From Streptomyces solincola (GTDB lineage: Bacteria; Actinomycetota; Actinomycetes; Streptomycetales; Streptomycetaceae), in NCBI RefSeq assembly GCF_002982015.1, contig NZ_PVLV01000085.1:1-64000 (forward strand): a stretch of DNA of 64,000 nucleotides, given 5' to 3'. Below the pieces are notes generated by a model. That model was not told the origin of the DNA. It saw only the letters and a list, made by a program, of their open reading frames with translations, and did not search any database. This document shows positions 51,243-59,068 of this stretch, piece by piece. Every line of letters begins with the position of its first letter. The first letter of the stretch is position 1. Both the position numbers and the translations under genes were made by a program.

Positions 51243-51253
51243 GGAGGGGACCC

Positions 51254-52069
51254 TCACACGGAGAACAGGTCGTCCTGAACGAAGTCGACGACGTTCCGCT
51301 GGGGATAGAAGAGCCCCAGCAGCATGAACGTGCGAGGATGTGCCGCGATGTTGCCAACGAAGCAGTGGATCGCCCGATCGGGGGTGACCATGCGGTCGAA
51401 CCAGCGCTCGCGCAGTTTGTCCAGGACGGCCTGCTCGCCGTAGGTGCGCCGGAATTTCCGGTAGGACTCGCCGGCCTCCCAGTCCTTGAGCCCCATGTCG
51501 TGCCCCGTGCAGGCGTCGTCCGCGCAGCGGAAGCGATAGCGGAACTCGAACGGCACCCACTCCAAGCGCCGCAAATCTTGATCGAACAGGTCCAGCTGGT
51601 CCGCGAGGGCGGCCTTCGCAGCGGGCCACGGCTCCGCCTCCGACAGCCGGAAGTCGATGATCTCCGCCGGTCGGAAGATGCCGAGCGAGGTCCCCTTGGC
51701 CTCCTGGTCGCGCTTGATAGCACAGAGCGATCGCGCGACGAGCGGCTCGACGTACGAGTACCGCTGCTTCCAGCCGTCGGAAGACGGAACCTGCTCGATG
51801 ACCTTTAGCGTGTCGAGATCGGGCCGCAGGCTCTCGGGGCGCCTGTCCCTGTGGTGAGGGCGGACGTCGACCTCGACGATCGAGTACTTCTTGAACTGCG
51901 CGCCCTGCTCCAACAGCCGGAACGGGACCGGAAAGAGCCGCACATGCTGCGGGCGCCCCTGGTCCAACCGGATGCCGGCCACACAGCTCGTCTCACGGTA
52001 CTTCGACGACAGTTCCGGATACGTCTTGACCGTGATCATGATCCTGGCACGCTGCCGGCCATCGGCCAT
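51254..52069 (-). CDS. Uncharacterised 271-aa protein paired with DUF488
   Basis: The N-terminus ITVKTYPELSSKYRETSCVA, the middle EFRYRFRCADDACTGHDMGL with two cysteines and a histidine that could bind metal, and VGNIAAHPRTFMLLGLFYPQ are the recognisable conserved parts. I recall this as an uncharacterised family found beside DUF488 proteins but cannot name it. The ATG at 52069 follows GGGGAGGGGG. It sits between the integrase and attR, a common site for accessory or defence modules. Confidence 0.7.
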   Translation of the reverse strand: MADGRQRARIMITVKTYPELSSKYRETSCVAGIRLDQGRPQHVRLFPVPFRLLEQGAQFKKYSIVEVDVRPHHRDRRPESLRPDLDTLKVIEQVPSSDGWKQRYSYVEPLVARSLCAIKRDQEAKGTSLGIFRPAEIIDFRLSEAEPWPAAKAALADQLDLFDQDLRRLEWVPFEFRYRFRCADDACTGHDMGLKDWEAGESYRKFRRTYGEQAVLDKLRERWFDRMVTPDRAIHCFVGNIAAHPRTFMLLGLFYPQRNVVDFVQDDLFSV

Positions 52070-52158
52070 GCTGTCCCCCTCCCCTGAATCGCCCTGGTTC
52101 AGATGGGAAGGGAGCGCCCGTAGTCGGTCAAGACCGACGACACGGGGAGTGGCAGGGA

Positions 52159-52848
52159 TCAGGCCAGCGGTCGCACGTCCACCGCGGCCCGCTTGCGGAC
52201 CGTGTCCAGGACGACCTTGCGGTGGCAGCGCTCCTCGTCCTTCTCGAAGCACAGCACCGCCACACGAGAGTGTGCTGCGTGCTCAGCCAGGCGATCGAGG
52301 TCCGTCTGTGCCTCGTCGGAGCGCAGGATGCTGCGGAACCGGGCGCGTCCCACGCTCACGCGGCCGTCCCAGAACGGAGCCCGGTTGTCCTTCGGGTTCC
52401 CCAACGCACGCAGGTGGGTGTACTCGATGCCGGCCTCGGCGAGCGCCTGCCCGAGGCGGGTCTTGCTGAAGCCGGGCTTGCGGCTGATCGGCGTGAGCCG
52501 TACGTCGGCAACCACCTGGATGTCGCTATCCAGGAGGGAGGAGACGAAGGAGCCGATGTCGCGACCCTCGTAACCCGCGGACCAGAGCCCAGGCGTCGGC
52601 TTCGCCTGTCGGAAGAGCTCCTCCAGCGATACGTCCAGGGCTTCCGCGATGTCGCCGACCGTGAAGAAACTCGGCTGGATCGCTCCCTCGCTCTCCAGCC
52701 GCCTCAGGGTGCTCGTGCCGACTCCTGCCTCTTTGGCAAGACGCTCCACCGACCATCCACGCTCTTCGCGCAGGGACCGGATCCGCCGTGCGAGCGCTCG
52801 GGCCCGGGAGGCGTGGTCGGAGCTGTTCGCGGAGAGTCGAGCGGCCAT
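52159..52848 (-). CDS. XRE HTH fused to DUF488
   Basis: This 229-aa protein has an N-terminal XRE HTH (IRSLREERGWSVERLAKEAG, then GVGTSTLRRLES, about residues 24-57) and a C-terminal DUF488 domain with LWSAGYEGRD, VVADVRLTPISRKPGFSK and the CFEKDEERCHRKVV motif. DUF488 proteins are small conserved proteins of unknown activity. Fusion to a DNA-binding domain suggests regulation or DNA targeting. The ATG at 52848 was preferred to the upstream start. It is 89 bp upstream of the 271-aa gene in the same direction. Confidence 0.8.
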   Translation of the reverse strand: MAARLSANSSDHASRARALARRIRSLREERGWSVERLAKEAGVGTSTLRRLESEGAIQPSFFTVGDIAEALDVSLEELFRQAKPTPGLWSAGYEGRDIGSFVSSLLDSDIQVVADVRLTPISRKPGFSKTRLGQALAEAGIEYTHLRALGNPKDNRAPFWDGRVSVGRARFRSILRSDEAQTDLDRLAEHAAHSRVAVLCFEKDEERCHRKVVLDTVRKRAAVDVRPLA

Positions 52849-52996
52849 GGGCGGTGATCCTAACGGGGTGCGAACCATGTCGTCTTGCCGTCCTGGGGGA
52901 GAAGCACGTTTCCGGTCGGTGAGAGGTGGCGATTCACGAACGCACAGGAGGATCGGACGTCACGGCTGCGCCATCCACTCCCCACAGTGCACCTTC

Positions 52997-53037
52997 CTGG
53001 GAGACCCCGACCAAGATCGTCTCCCAGATTTCTCCCA
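52997..53037. repeat. Inner repeat of the right end
   Basis: Contains CTGGGAGA and TCTCCCAG boxes followed by CTCCCA. The part at 53014-53037 matches 257-280 with one difference. It lies about 70 bp inside the attR core and is a candidate arm-type site. Confidence 0.55.
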
Positions 53038-53056
53038 AACGATCTACAAAGCCAGT

Positions 53057-53092
53057 CAGGGGCCTGATTCGATCTCTCGAATCAGGCCCCTG
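53057..53092 (-). terminator. Island-borne terminator for tRNA-Pro
   Basis: A perfect 16-bp stem with a TCTC loop, 17 bp downstream of the tRNA 3' end and transcribed leftwards with it. It replaces the chromosomal terminator displaced to 64-97 and has the same loop and the same following CTGACCTGGT sequence. Confidence 0.75.
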
Positions 53093-53105
53093 ACCTGGTA
53101 CTTCT

Positions 53106-53150
53106 CTGTCGGGGTGGCGGGATTTGAACCCACGACCTCTTCGTCCCGAA
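53106..53150. other. attR: attR: right recombination site within tRNA-Pro
   Basis: The 45 bp are identical to attL. Here the repeat is part of an intact tRNA gene, so the island restored the tRNA 3' half on integration. Confidence 0.93.
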
Positions 53151-53182
53151 CGAAGCGCGCTGCCAAGCTGCGCCACACCCCG
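53109..53182 (-). tRNA. tRNA-Pro (anticodon CGG)
   Basis: A 74-nt tRNA with a 7-bp acceptor stem (CGGGGTG with CACCCCG), discriminator A, anticodon arm CTTCG-TTCGGGA-CGAAG giving anticodon CGG, and T-loop TTCAAAT. CCA is not encoded. The 3' half from the anticodon loop is supplied by the island. Confidence 0.97.
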
Positions 53183-53210
53183 ATGTCGCCGTGTCTCTCG
53201 GCGACGTCGT

Positions 53211-53978
53211 TTACTTTAGCCCACCGGAGCCCGGAGGCGAAATCCGGTTCCCGGGCTCGCCCAGGGCGGGGCGGAGGCGGTCGAGGCCGATCAGGAGGAG
53301 GCCGAGGGCCAGGAAGAACGCGCCGAGCAGGGCGGCGTCGGCCAGGGCGGCGCCGTAGCCGTGCGCTTCGACGTCGAGGAAGGGATACGGGTAGCGGGCG
53401 ACCGTGCCGGGGGAGAGGGCGGCGCCGCGGATGAGGACGAAGGCCAGGTAGGCGGCGGGGTAGAGGAGCCAGAGCGCGGCGTGGCGGGGGCGCAGGCCGC
53501 CGGGGCGGGTGAGCAGCAGCCAGTCGGCGAGCACGGCGAGCGGGGTCACCGTGTGCAGGAGCTGGTCGGCGACCGCGTGCCGGCCGGCGTCCGAGCCGGT
53601 CATCGAGAAGGGGGCGGCCGCGTCGGAGAGCAGGACGTGGTAGACGAGGCCGGTGACCAGGACGTAGAGGAGGGCGGCGGTGGTGAGGGCGGGCGGCAGG
53701 GGCATGCGGCCGGACCAGGCGCGCCGGGCGGAGAGCGCCAGGACGACGGCCACCAGCAGGTTGGACTGGACGGTGAAGTAGGAGAACACCCTGCCCGGAT
53801 CCGCCAGGGACAGGTCGATGCCGACGCCGGTGGCGGCCGCCAGCGCGATCAGCAGACGGAAGACGGCGGCGTACCGGCGGCGTACGGGAGGAGGGACGAC
53901 CGCGGAGGCGGGCACCTGCGTCGAGGAGGAGGCCGTGTACGCGGTCGAGTACGGGCGCGAGTGCGGGTCGAACATCAC
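53211..53978 (-). CDS. Pr6Pr family membrane protein
   Basis: This 255-aa protein has six hydrophobic segments. YFTVQSNLLVAVVLALSARR and the HTVTPLAVLADWLL region are typical of the Pr6Pr (proton/FAR-17a-like six-span) family; function unknown. The N-terminal 30 residues are polar and cytoplasmic. It is the first chromosomal gene outside the island, upstream of tRNA-Pro on the same strand. The ATG at 53978 or the next codon is the start. Confidence 0.82.
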   Translation of the reverse strand: MMFDPHSRPYSTAYTASSSTQVPASAVVPPPVRRRYAAVFRLLIALAAATGVGIDLSLADPGRVFSYFTVQSNLLVAVVLALSARRAWSGRMPLPPALTTAALLYVLVTGLVYHVLLSDAAAPFSMTGSDAGRHAVADQLLHTVTPLAVLADWLLLTRPGGLRPRHAALWLLYPAAYLAFVLIRGAALSPGTVARYPYPFLDVEAHGYGAALADAALLGAFFLALGLLLIGLDRLRPALGEPGNRISPPGSGGLK

Positions 53979-54079
53979 TCCACGGTACGAAACGCCGTAC
54001 GAGTGGTCGTGCCCATGGTCGTACGACGGGTCCCGGCGGGGGAGGGGCGGGCCGCCGGGGCGCGAAGGGGACTGCCGGG

Positions 54080-55024
54080 CTACTGGTCCTTCGGGGTGAG
54101 GGTGAGCAGGGTCGCCTCCGGGGGGCAGGCGAAGCGGACCGGGGTGTACCGGTTGGTGCCACAGCCCGCGGAGACGTGCAGGTAGGAGGTGTGGCCGCCG
54201 GCCTGGTGGGTGGAGAGGCCCTTGACCCGGTCGGTGTCCAGGTCGCAGTTGGTCACCAGTGCCCCGTAGAAGGGGATGCAGAGCTGTCCGCCGTGGGTGT
54301 GGCCGGCTAGGACCAGCGGGTAGCCGTCGCCGGTGAAGGCGTCCAGGGAGCGCAGATAGGGGGCGTGGACGACGCCGATCGACAGGTCGGCGTCCGGGTC
54401 CGGGCCGCCGGCGACCTGCTCGTAGCGGTCGCGCTTGATGTGCGGGTCGTCCAGCCCGGTGAAGGCCAGCTCCAGGCCGTCCAGCTTCAGCTTGCCCCGG
54501 GTGTTGGTGAGGTCCAGCCAGCCGGCCGCGTCGAAGGCGTCCCGGATTCCCTCCCAGGGGTTGTGGACGACGCCGACGGCGGGTGCGTTGCCACCGTTGA
54601 GGCCGTGCCGCCCCTGGGCCTTCTCGATGAGGTAGCGGGCCGGATTGCGCAGCTTGGGCCCGTAGTAGTCGTTGGAGCCGAAGACGTAGACGCCGGGGAA
54701 CTCCATCAGGGGGCCCAGGGCGTCCAGCACCTCCGGCACGCCCTCGGGGTCTGACAGGTTGTCACCGGTGTTGACCACGACGTCCGGACGGAGGCCGGCG
54801 AGGGACTGGAGCCAGGCGCGCTTCTTGCGCTGGCCGCGGACCATGTGGATGTCCGACACCTGGAGTACGCGCAGGGGCCGGGTCCCGGCGGGCAGGACGG
54901 GGACGCTGATCCGGCGGAGCCGGAACGAGCGGGCCTCGAACCCGGCCGCGTAGGCCAGCCCGGCGGCGCCGGCCGCCGCGATGCCTGCGGTGATCTTCAG
55001 GGGGACTCCGTATCGCGCGCGCAT
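54080..55024 (-). CDS. Metallophosphoesterase with N-terminal membrane anchor
   Basis: This 314-aa protein begins with a hydrophobic stretch (ITAGIAAAGAAGLAYAAGFE, about residues 11-30). Calcineurin-like motifs follow: VLQVSDIHMV (DxH), VVNTGDNLSD (GDN), VFGSNDYYG (GND-like) and LAGHTHGGQL (GHxH). It is a dinuclear metal phosphoesterase of the YkuE-like type, probably attached to the membrane. Substrate unknown. It is divergent from the GatB/YqeY gene. Confidence 0.9.
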   Translation of the reverse strand: MRARYGVPLKITAGIAAAGAAGLAYAAGFEARSFRLRRISVPVLPAGTRPLRVLQVSDIHMVRGQRKKRAWLQSLAGLRPDVVVNTGDNLSDPEGVPEVLDALGPLMEFPGVYVFGSNDYYGPKLRNPARYLIEKAQGRHGLNGGNAPAVGVVHNPWEGIRDAFDAAGWLDLTNTRGKLKLDGLELAFTGLDDPHIKRDRYEQVAGGPDPDADLSIGVVHAPYLRSLDAFTGDGYPLVLAGHTHGGQLCIPFYGALVTNCDLDTDRVKGLSTHQAGGHTSYLHVSAGCGTNRYTPVRFACPPEATLLTLTPKDQ

Positions 55025-55163
55025 ACGGCCATCGTCCCAGAAGTCCCGAGGACTCGAATACCCGGAGATCCCCAGGATCCGGGGACTCCGAAGGCCTGAG
55101 CGTCAGGAGGTGCGGGGGAAATGGGCGGGCGGGGGGCGGTGCGCACCTGACACACTTGTCCGT

Positions 55164-55628
55164 ATGACCACGCTCAAGGCCAAGCTGCACGAAGACCTCA
55201 CCGCGGCGATCAAGGCACGGGACGAGCTGCGCTCCTCGACGCTGCGGCTCACCATCGCCGCCGTCAGCAAGGAGGAGGTCGCCGGCAAGCAGGCGCGCGA
55301 ACTCTCCGACGACGAGGTGCAGAAGGTGATCGCCCGCGAGGCGAAGAAGCGCCGGGAGGCGGCCGACGCCTTCGCCCAGGGCGGTCGGAGCGAGCAGGCC
55401 GAGCGGGAGCGCGCCGAGGGCGTGGTGCTGGACGAGTACCTGCCGAAGCAGCTCGGCGACGACGAGCTGCGGGAGATCGTCGCCCAGGCCGTCGAGGAGG
55501 CGCGGGCCGGCGGCGCCGAGGGGCCGCGCGCCATGGGCGCCGTGATGAAGATCGTGAATCCGAAGGTGGCCGGGCGCGCCGAGGGCGGCCGGGTGGCGGC
55601 GACCGTCAAGCAGCTCCTCGCCGGCTGA
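55164..55628 (+). CDS. GatB/YqeY domain-containing protein
   Basis: This 154-aa protein has the full YqeY signature: MTTLKAKLHEDLTAAIKARD at the start, TLRLTIAAVSKEEV, LDEYLPKQLGDDEL, and MGAVMKIVNPKVAGRAEGG near the end. The domain is related to the C-terminal part of GatB and may act in tRNA-dependent amidation or stand alone; its role is not established. Start ATG at 55164. A strong hairpin follows. Confidence 0.92.
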   Translation: MTTLKAKLHEDLTAAIKARDELRSSTLRLTIAAVSKEEVAGKQARELSDDEVQKVIAREAKKRREAADAFAQGGRSEQAERERAEGVVLDEYLPKQLGDDELREIVAQAVEEARAGGAEGPRAMGAVMKIVNPKVAGRAEGGRVAATVKQLLAG

Positions 55629-55675
55629 CGGCCGCCTGGGAGGACGCGAGACAAGAGGCACGAGACACGCGAGGA

Positions 55676-55711
55676 CGCCCCCGCCATCGGTCGAGACCGG
55701 TGGCGGGGGCG
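55676..55711. terminator. Terminator hairpin between YqeY and PBP genes
   Basis: Arms 55676-55692 and 55695-55711 form a 17-bp stem with one mismatch between convergent genes; it probably serves both strands. Confidence 0.75.
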
Positions 55712-55818
55712 CCCTTGTGTCGGTGCGGGACGGCGTACGCGGTCGTCAGCCGCCGGCGCCGCCGATCACGTCCGGCGGGAGGGTGATCCCGTCGACGGGG
55801 GAGCGACCGTCGCCGCGG

Positions 55819-58062
55819 TCAACCGCGGTCCCAGTCGAACCAGCCGCCGTCGTCGTCGCCACGACCGCCGTTGCCACCGCCGCCGTTGCCACCGCCGCCG
55901 TTGCCACCGTTGCCACGGCCGCCGTTGCCACGGTCGCCGGGCTTGGCGTCGTCCGACGGGGAGCGGCTCGGGTCGGGCTGGTCGCTCTTGGACGGGGCGT
56001 CGGGGATGGACACGCCGCTGAAGTCGGGCGCTCCCTTGCCTTCCAGCGCGCCCGTCATGGCGTCCCGCCAGATCGGTCCCGGTACCTGACCACCGAAGAC
56101 CTTCTCGTGGTACTCCCCGCCGATGCGGATGTACTCCATCTTCACCGACTGCGTCGGGCTGCCGACCCAGACCGCCCCGGACAGGTTCGGGGTGTAGCCG
56201 ACGAACCAGGCGTTCTTGCGGAAGTCGGTGGTACCGGTCTTGCCCGCGTTGTCCCGGCCGGACAGGCCGGCCTGCTGGCCCGTACCGGAGTCGACCACTC
56301 CGCCGAGCAGCTGGTTGATGGTGTCGGCCGTCTTCTCCGACATCGCCCGGGAGCAGCTCGTCTTCGGCACGGCCAGGCTCTTGCCGTCCGCCGTCTTGAT
56401 CGACTCGATCGCGACCGGGGTGCAGTAGGTGCCCCGGTTGGCGAAGGCCGCGTAGGCGTTGGCCATGGTCAGCGGGGACATGCCGTCGGAGCCGAGGGTG
56501 AGGGTGGAGGGCTCCTCGGGGAGCTTCTTGCCGTTGCCCATCACCACGCCGAGCTTGTCGGTCATCTCCACGACCGGGCACATGCCGATGTCGCCGAGCA
56601 TCTGCACGAAGTAGGTGTTGACCGACATCTCCATGGCCTCACGGAGCGGGTACGGGCCGACCTCCTTCTCGTTCTCGTTCTCCAGCTTCTGCGAGCCGTT
56701 GTAGTTCCGCCACGGCTCACCGCTGCACTTCGCGATGTTGTCCGGGTAGGGCATTTCGTACGGCGCCGGGTACACCTGGTTGGCCGGCTTGCCCTGCTCT
56801 ATGGCCGCGGCCGCGACGAACGGCTTGAACGTCGAACCGACCGGGAAGCCGTAGTTCGAGCCGCCCATGGAGTGGTTGACCGAGTAGTTGATCTGGGTCT
56901 CGTTCTTCCCGAAGCCGTACGGCTTGGACTGGCCCATCGCCAGCACCTTGCCGCTGCCCGGCTCGACCATGGTCACCGCGGTGGCGACCTTGTCGTTCTG
57001 GTAGACGTGGTCCTTGATCGACTCCTGGGCCGACTTCTGCGCCTTCGGGTCCAGGGTGGTGCGGATGGTCAGACCGCCCTGGTTCCAGACCTTGCCGCGC
57101 TCCTCGCGGGTCTTGCCGAAGACCGGGTCGGAGAGGAAGACCTCGCGCACGTAGTCGCAGAAGAAGCCGGCGCCGTCCACGGCGGTGATGCAGCCGTTCG
57201 CGGGTCGGCTGACCTTCAGCTTGATGGGCGTCGCTTGGGCCTCCTCGGCCTCGGCGGCGCTGATGTCGCCGACCGCCGCCATCCGCGCCAGCACGGTGTT
57301 GCGGCGCTTGGTGGCCATGTCGACGTCGCTGACCGGGTCGTACTTGCTCGGTTGCTGGACGAGGCCGGCCAGCATCGCCGACTCGGGGAGGTCGAGGTCC
57401 TTGGCGGGCTTGGAGAAGAACCGCTGGGCCGCCGCCTCGATCCCGTAGGCCTGCTGGCCGAAGAAGGTGATGTTGAGGTAGTTCTCCAGGATCTTCTTCT
57501 TGCCCAGCTCCTCCTCGACCTGGATCGCGTACTTCAGCTCCTGGATCTTGCGGCCGAGGGTCTTCTGCTGGGCCTCGGCGACCTTGTCCGGGTCGTCGCC
57601 TGCCTCCTCCACGAAGACGTTCTTCACGTACTGCTGGGTCAGCGTGGAGGCGCCCTGGGCGGCGCCGCCGGACTGGGCGTTGCGGTTGACCGCGCGCAGC
57701 ACGCCCTTGAGGTCGATCGCCCCGTGCTCGTAGAAGCGCGAGTCCTCGATGGCGATGATCGCCTTCTGCATGTACGGGGAGATGTCCTTGAGCTCCACCA
57801 CCGTGCGGTCACGGCTGTAGACGGTGGCGATCTGGCCGCCCTGGGCGTCCAGGATCGTGGTGCGCTGGCTCAGCGGGGGGTGCTTCATATTGGCCGGGAT
57901 CTCGTCGAAACCCTGGACCGTGCCCTTCGCCGCGAGTCCGAACAGACCGGCGGCGGGCAGGGCGAGTCCGGCCAGGACGGCTCCGGACAGCACGCTGACC
58001 CCGAGGAACTTGGCGGCCTGCTGGGTCCCGGTCAGACCCCCGCCCGAGCGCTTTTTTGGCAT
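55819..58062 (-). CDS. Bifunctional penicillin-binding protein (class A)
   Basis: This 747-aa protein has one N-terminal membrane anchor (about residues 16-45). A GT51 glycosyltransferase domain carries AIIAIEDSRFYEHGAIDLKG (catalytic Glu, about 100) and GASTLTQQYVKN. The transpeptidase domain carries the SxxK nucleophile in VGSTFKPF (about 410) and KTGTT (about 610). The C-terminal tail is rich in Gly, Asn and Asp. It polymerises and cross-links peptidoglycan at the cell surface. Divergent from wblA across a 596-bp gap. Confidence 0.94.
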   Translation of the reverse strand: MPKKRSGGGLTGTQQAAKFLGVSVLSGAVLAGLALPAAGLFGLAAKGTVQGFDEIPANMKHPPLSQRTTILDAQGGQIATVYSRDRTVVELKDISPYMQKAIIAIEDSRFYEHGAIDLKGVLRAVNRNAQSGGAAQGASTLTQQYVKNVFVEEAGDDPDKVAEAQQKTLGRKIQELKYAIQVEEELGKKKILENYLNITFFGQQAYGIEAAAQRFFSKPAKDLDLPESAMLAGLVQQPSKYDPVSDVDMATKRRNTVLARMAAVGDISAAEAEEAQATPIKLKVSRPANGCITAVDGAGFFCDYVREVFLSDPVFGKTREERGKVWNQGGLTIRTTLDPKAQKSAQESIKDHVYQNDKVATAVTMVEPGSGKVLAMGQSKPYGFGKNETQINYSVNHSMGGSNYGFPVGSTFKPFVAAAAIEQGKPANQVYPAPYEMPYPDNIAKCSGEPWRNYNGSQKLENENEKEVGPYPLREAMEMSVNTYFVQMLGDIGMCPVVEMTDKLGVVMGNGKKLPEEPSTLTLGSDGMSPLTMANAYAAFANRGTYCTPVAIESIKTADGKSLAVPKTSCSRAMSEKTADTINQLLGGVVDSGTGQQAGLSGRDNAGKTGTTDFRKNAWFVGYTPNLSGAVWVGSPTQSVKMEYIRIGGEYHEKVFGGQVPGPIWRDAMTGALEGKGAPDFSGVSIPDAPSKSDQPDPSRSPSDDAKPGDRGNGGRGNGGNGGGGNGGGGNGGRGDDDGGWFDWDRG

Positions 58063-58658
58063 GACCGAAGCCTAATCCGTCGTCCACGCCGTTCCGAGGG
58101 AGCAGGGGCCTTGACGCGGCCTGGAGGGCGAATAGGTACCGGATCGGAACATCGCGAGACCGGAACGTTGCCGGGGACGGGGTGCGCGGTCTCGGCACGG
58201 GCCTCGGTGCGGGGCCGCGGTGCGGGGCTCTCGCTACGGGGGTGGGGAAACGCCGGACAGGGGGCAAGGCGTTGGCCTAAGCTGGTCCGGACCGCATGCG
58301 CGCGGCATGTCGACGCGCCTCGGTCCGCTCCTTCCGACCCCCGCCGTGCCCCGTTCACGCCGGTCGGGCGGCGCGCTCGCACGGACGGGTTCCCGCCCCC
58401 GTCCCGCCCGCCGGTGAGGCGCCGGTAGGGCGGAGGGCGCGGGTACCGCAGGAGCTTAGGTGAGGAACCGTCACTTCCGCTCCTGACTCACTCCCCTGGG
58501 TGATCTATCGCGCACACATAGTCCGTTCGGGCCATTCAAGATTGGGCCCCTCGGGGGTGTTGCCATCTGCCCACTTTCCGTAACGTCCTCAACTGGTAGC
58601 GGTGAATATGCCGCAACCGCCGTGGGGGAGCCTCGATTCGGGAGAGGACGGCGCCGGT
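58063..58658. promoter_or_regulatory. Long upstream region of wblA
   Basis: 596 bp without a gene, containing the promoters of the PBP gene and wblA. The 200 bp nearest wblA are less GC-rich. wblA is known in Streptomyces to be developmentally controlled; no specific operator could be assigned by eye. Confidence 0.5.
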
Positions 58659-59003
58659 ATGGGCTGGGTAGCTGACTGGAGTGCGCAGGCCGCCTGCCGC
58701 ACCACCGATCCGGACGAACTTTTCGTGCAGGGAGCGGCGCAGAACCGGGCCAAGGCAGTGTGCACCGGCTGCCCGGTGCGGACGGAGTGCCTCGCGGACG
58801 CCCTGGACAACCGCGTCGAGTTCGGCGTGTGGGGGGGAATGACGGAGCGCGAGCGGCGGGCGCTGCTGCGCCGGCGGCCCACCGTCACCTCGTGGCGGCG
58901 CCTGCTGGAGACGGCGCGGACGGAGTACGAGCGGAGCGCCGGCATCCTGCCCGTGGCGCTGGAGGACGACGAGACGTACGAGGAGTACGCGGCGGTCGGC
59001 TGA
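58659..59003 (+). CDS. wblA: WblA, WhiB-like iron-sulfur regulator
   Basis: This 114-aa protein has the four conserved cysteines of WhiB proteins (C13, C35, C38, C44; the segment CTGCPVRTEC), the GVWGG turn (about residue 62) and a basic C-terminal region (ERERRALLRRRP) for DNA binding. WblA partners the primary sigma factor and represses antibiotic production while promoting sporulation. The ATG at 58659 gives the usual length; an upstream GTG at 58602 would add 19 residues. The neighbours match the wblA locus remembered from S. coelicolor. Confidence 0.92.
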   Translation: MGWVADWSAQAACRTTDPDELFVQGAAQNRAKAVCTGCPVRTECLADALDNRVEFGVWGGMTERERRALLRRRPTVTSWRRLLETARTEYERSAGILPVALEDDETYEEYAAVG

Positions 59004-59034
59004 CCCCCGCGCCCACTGCCTGACCAGGGGTCGT

Positions 59035-59068
59035 GCCGGGCGGGGGCTCCTCAGCCCCCGGCCCCGGC
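59035..59068. terminator. Terminator between wblA and ArsA-like genes
   Basis: A GC-rich hairpin with core arms GGGGGCT and AGCCCCC and a CCTC loop lies between convergent genes and overlaps the end of the minus-strand gene. Confidence 0.5.

Larger units (their letters stand above)
112..53150. mobile_element. Genomic island integrated in tRNA-Pro(CGG), about 53 kb
   Basis: The island is bounded by two identical 45-bp direct repeats (112-156 and 53106-53150) that reproduce the tRNA-Pro gene from the anticodon loop to the 3' end. The tRNA is complete only at the right end. An integrase and excisionase lie 2-4 kb inside the right end, with replication and mobilization genes behind them. Cargo comprises a complete dnd locus, a likely phosphorothioate-dependent restriction operon, a sugar/MetRS/methyltransferase cluster and several decayed genes. 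No FtsK/TraB translocase or VirB4-like gene is present, so the island is probably an integrative mobilizable element. The outer limits follow directly from the repeats; the transfer mode is inferred. Confidence 0.93.

Noticed and set aside
55717-58428. Very long plus-strand open frame (over 900 codons) opposite the PBP gene
   Set aside because: It is the antisense shadow of a clear class A PBP; its translation is Leu/Gly/Arg-rich without any motif.
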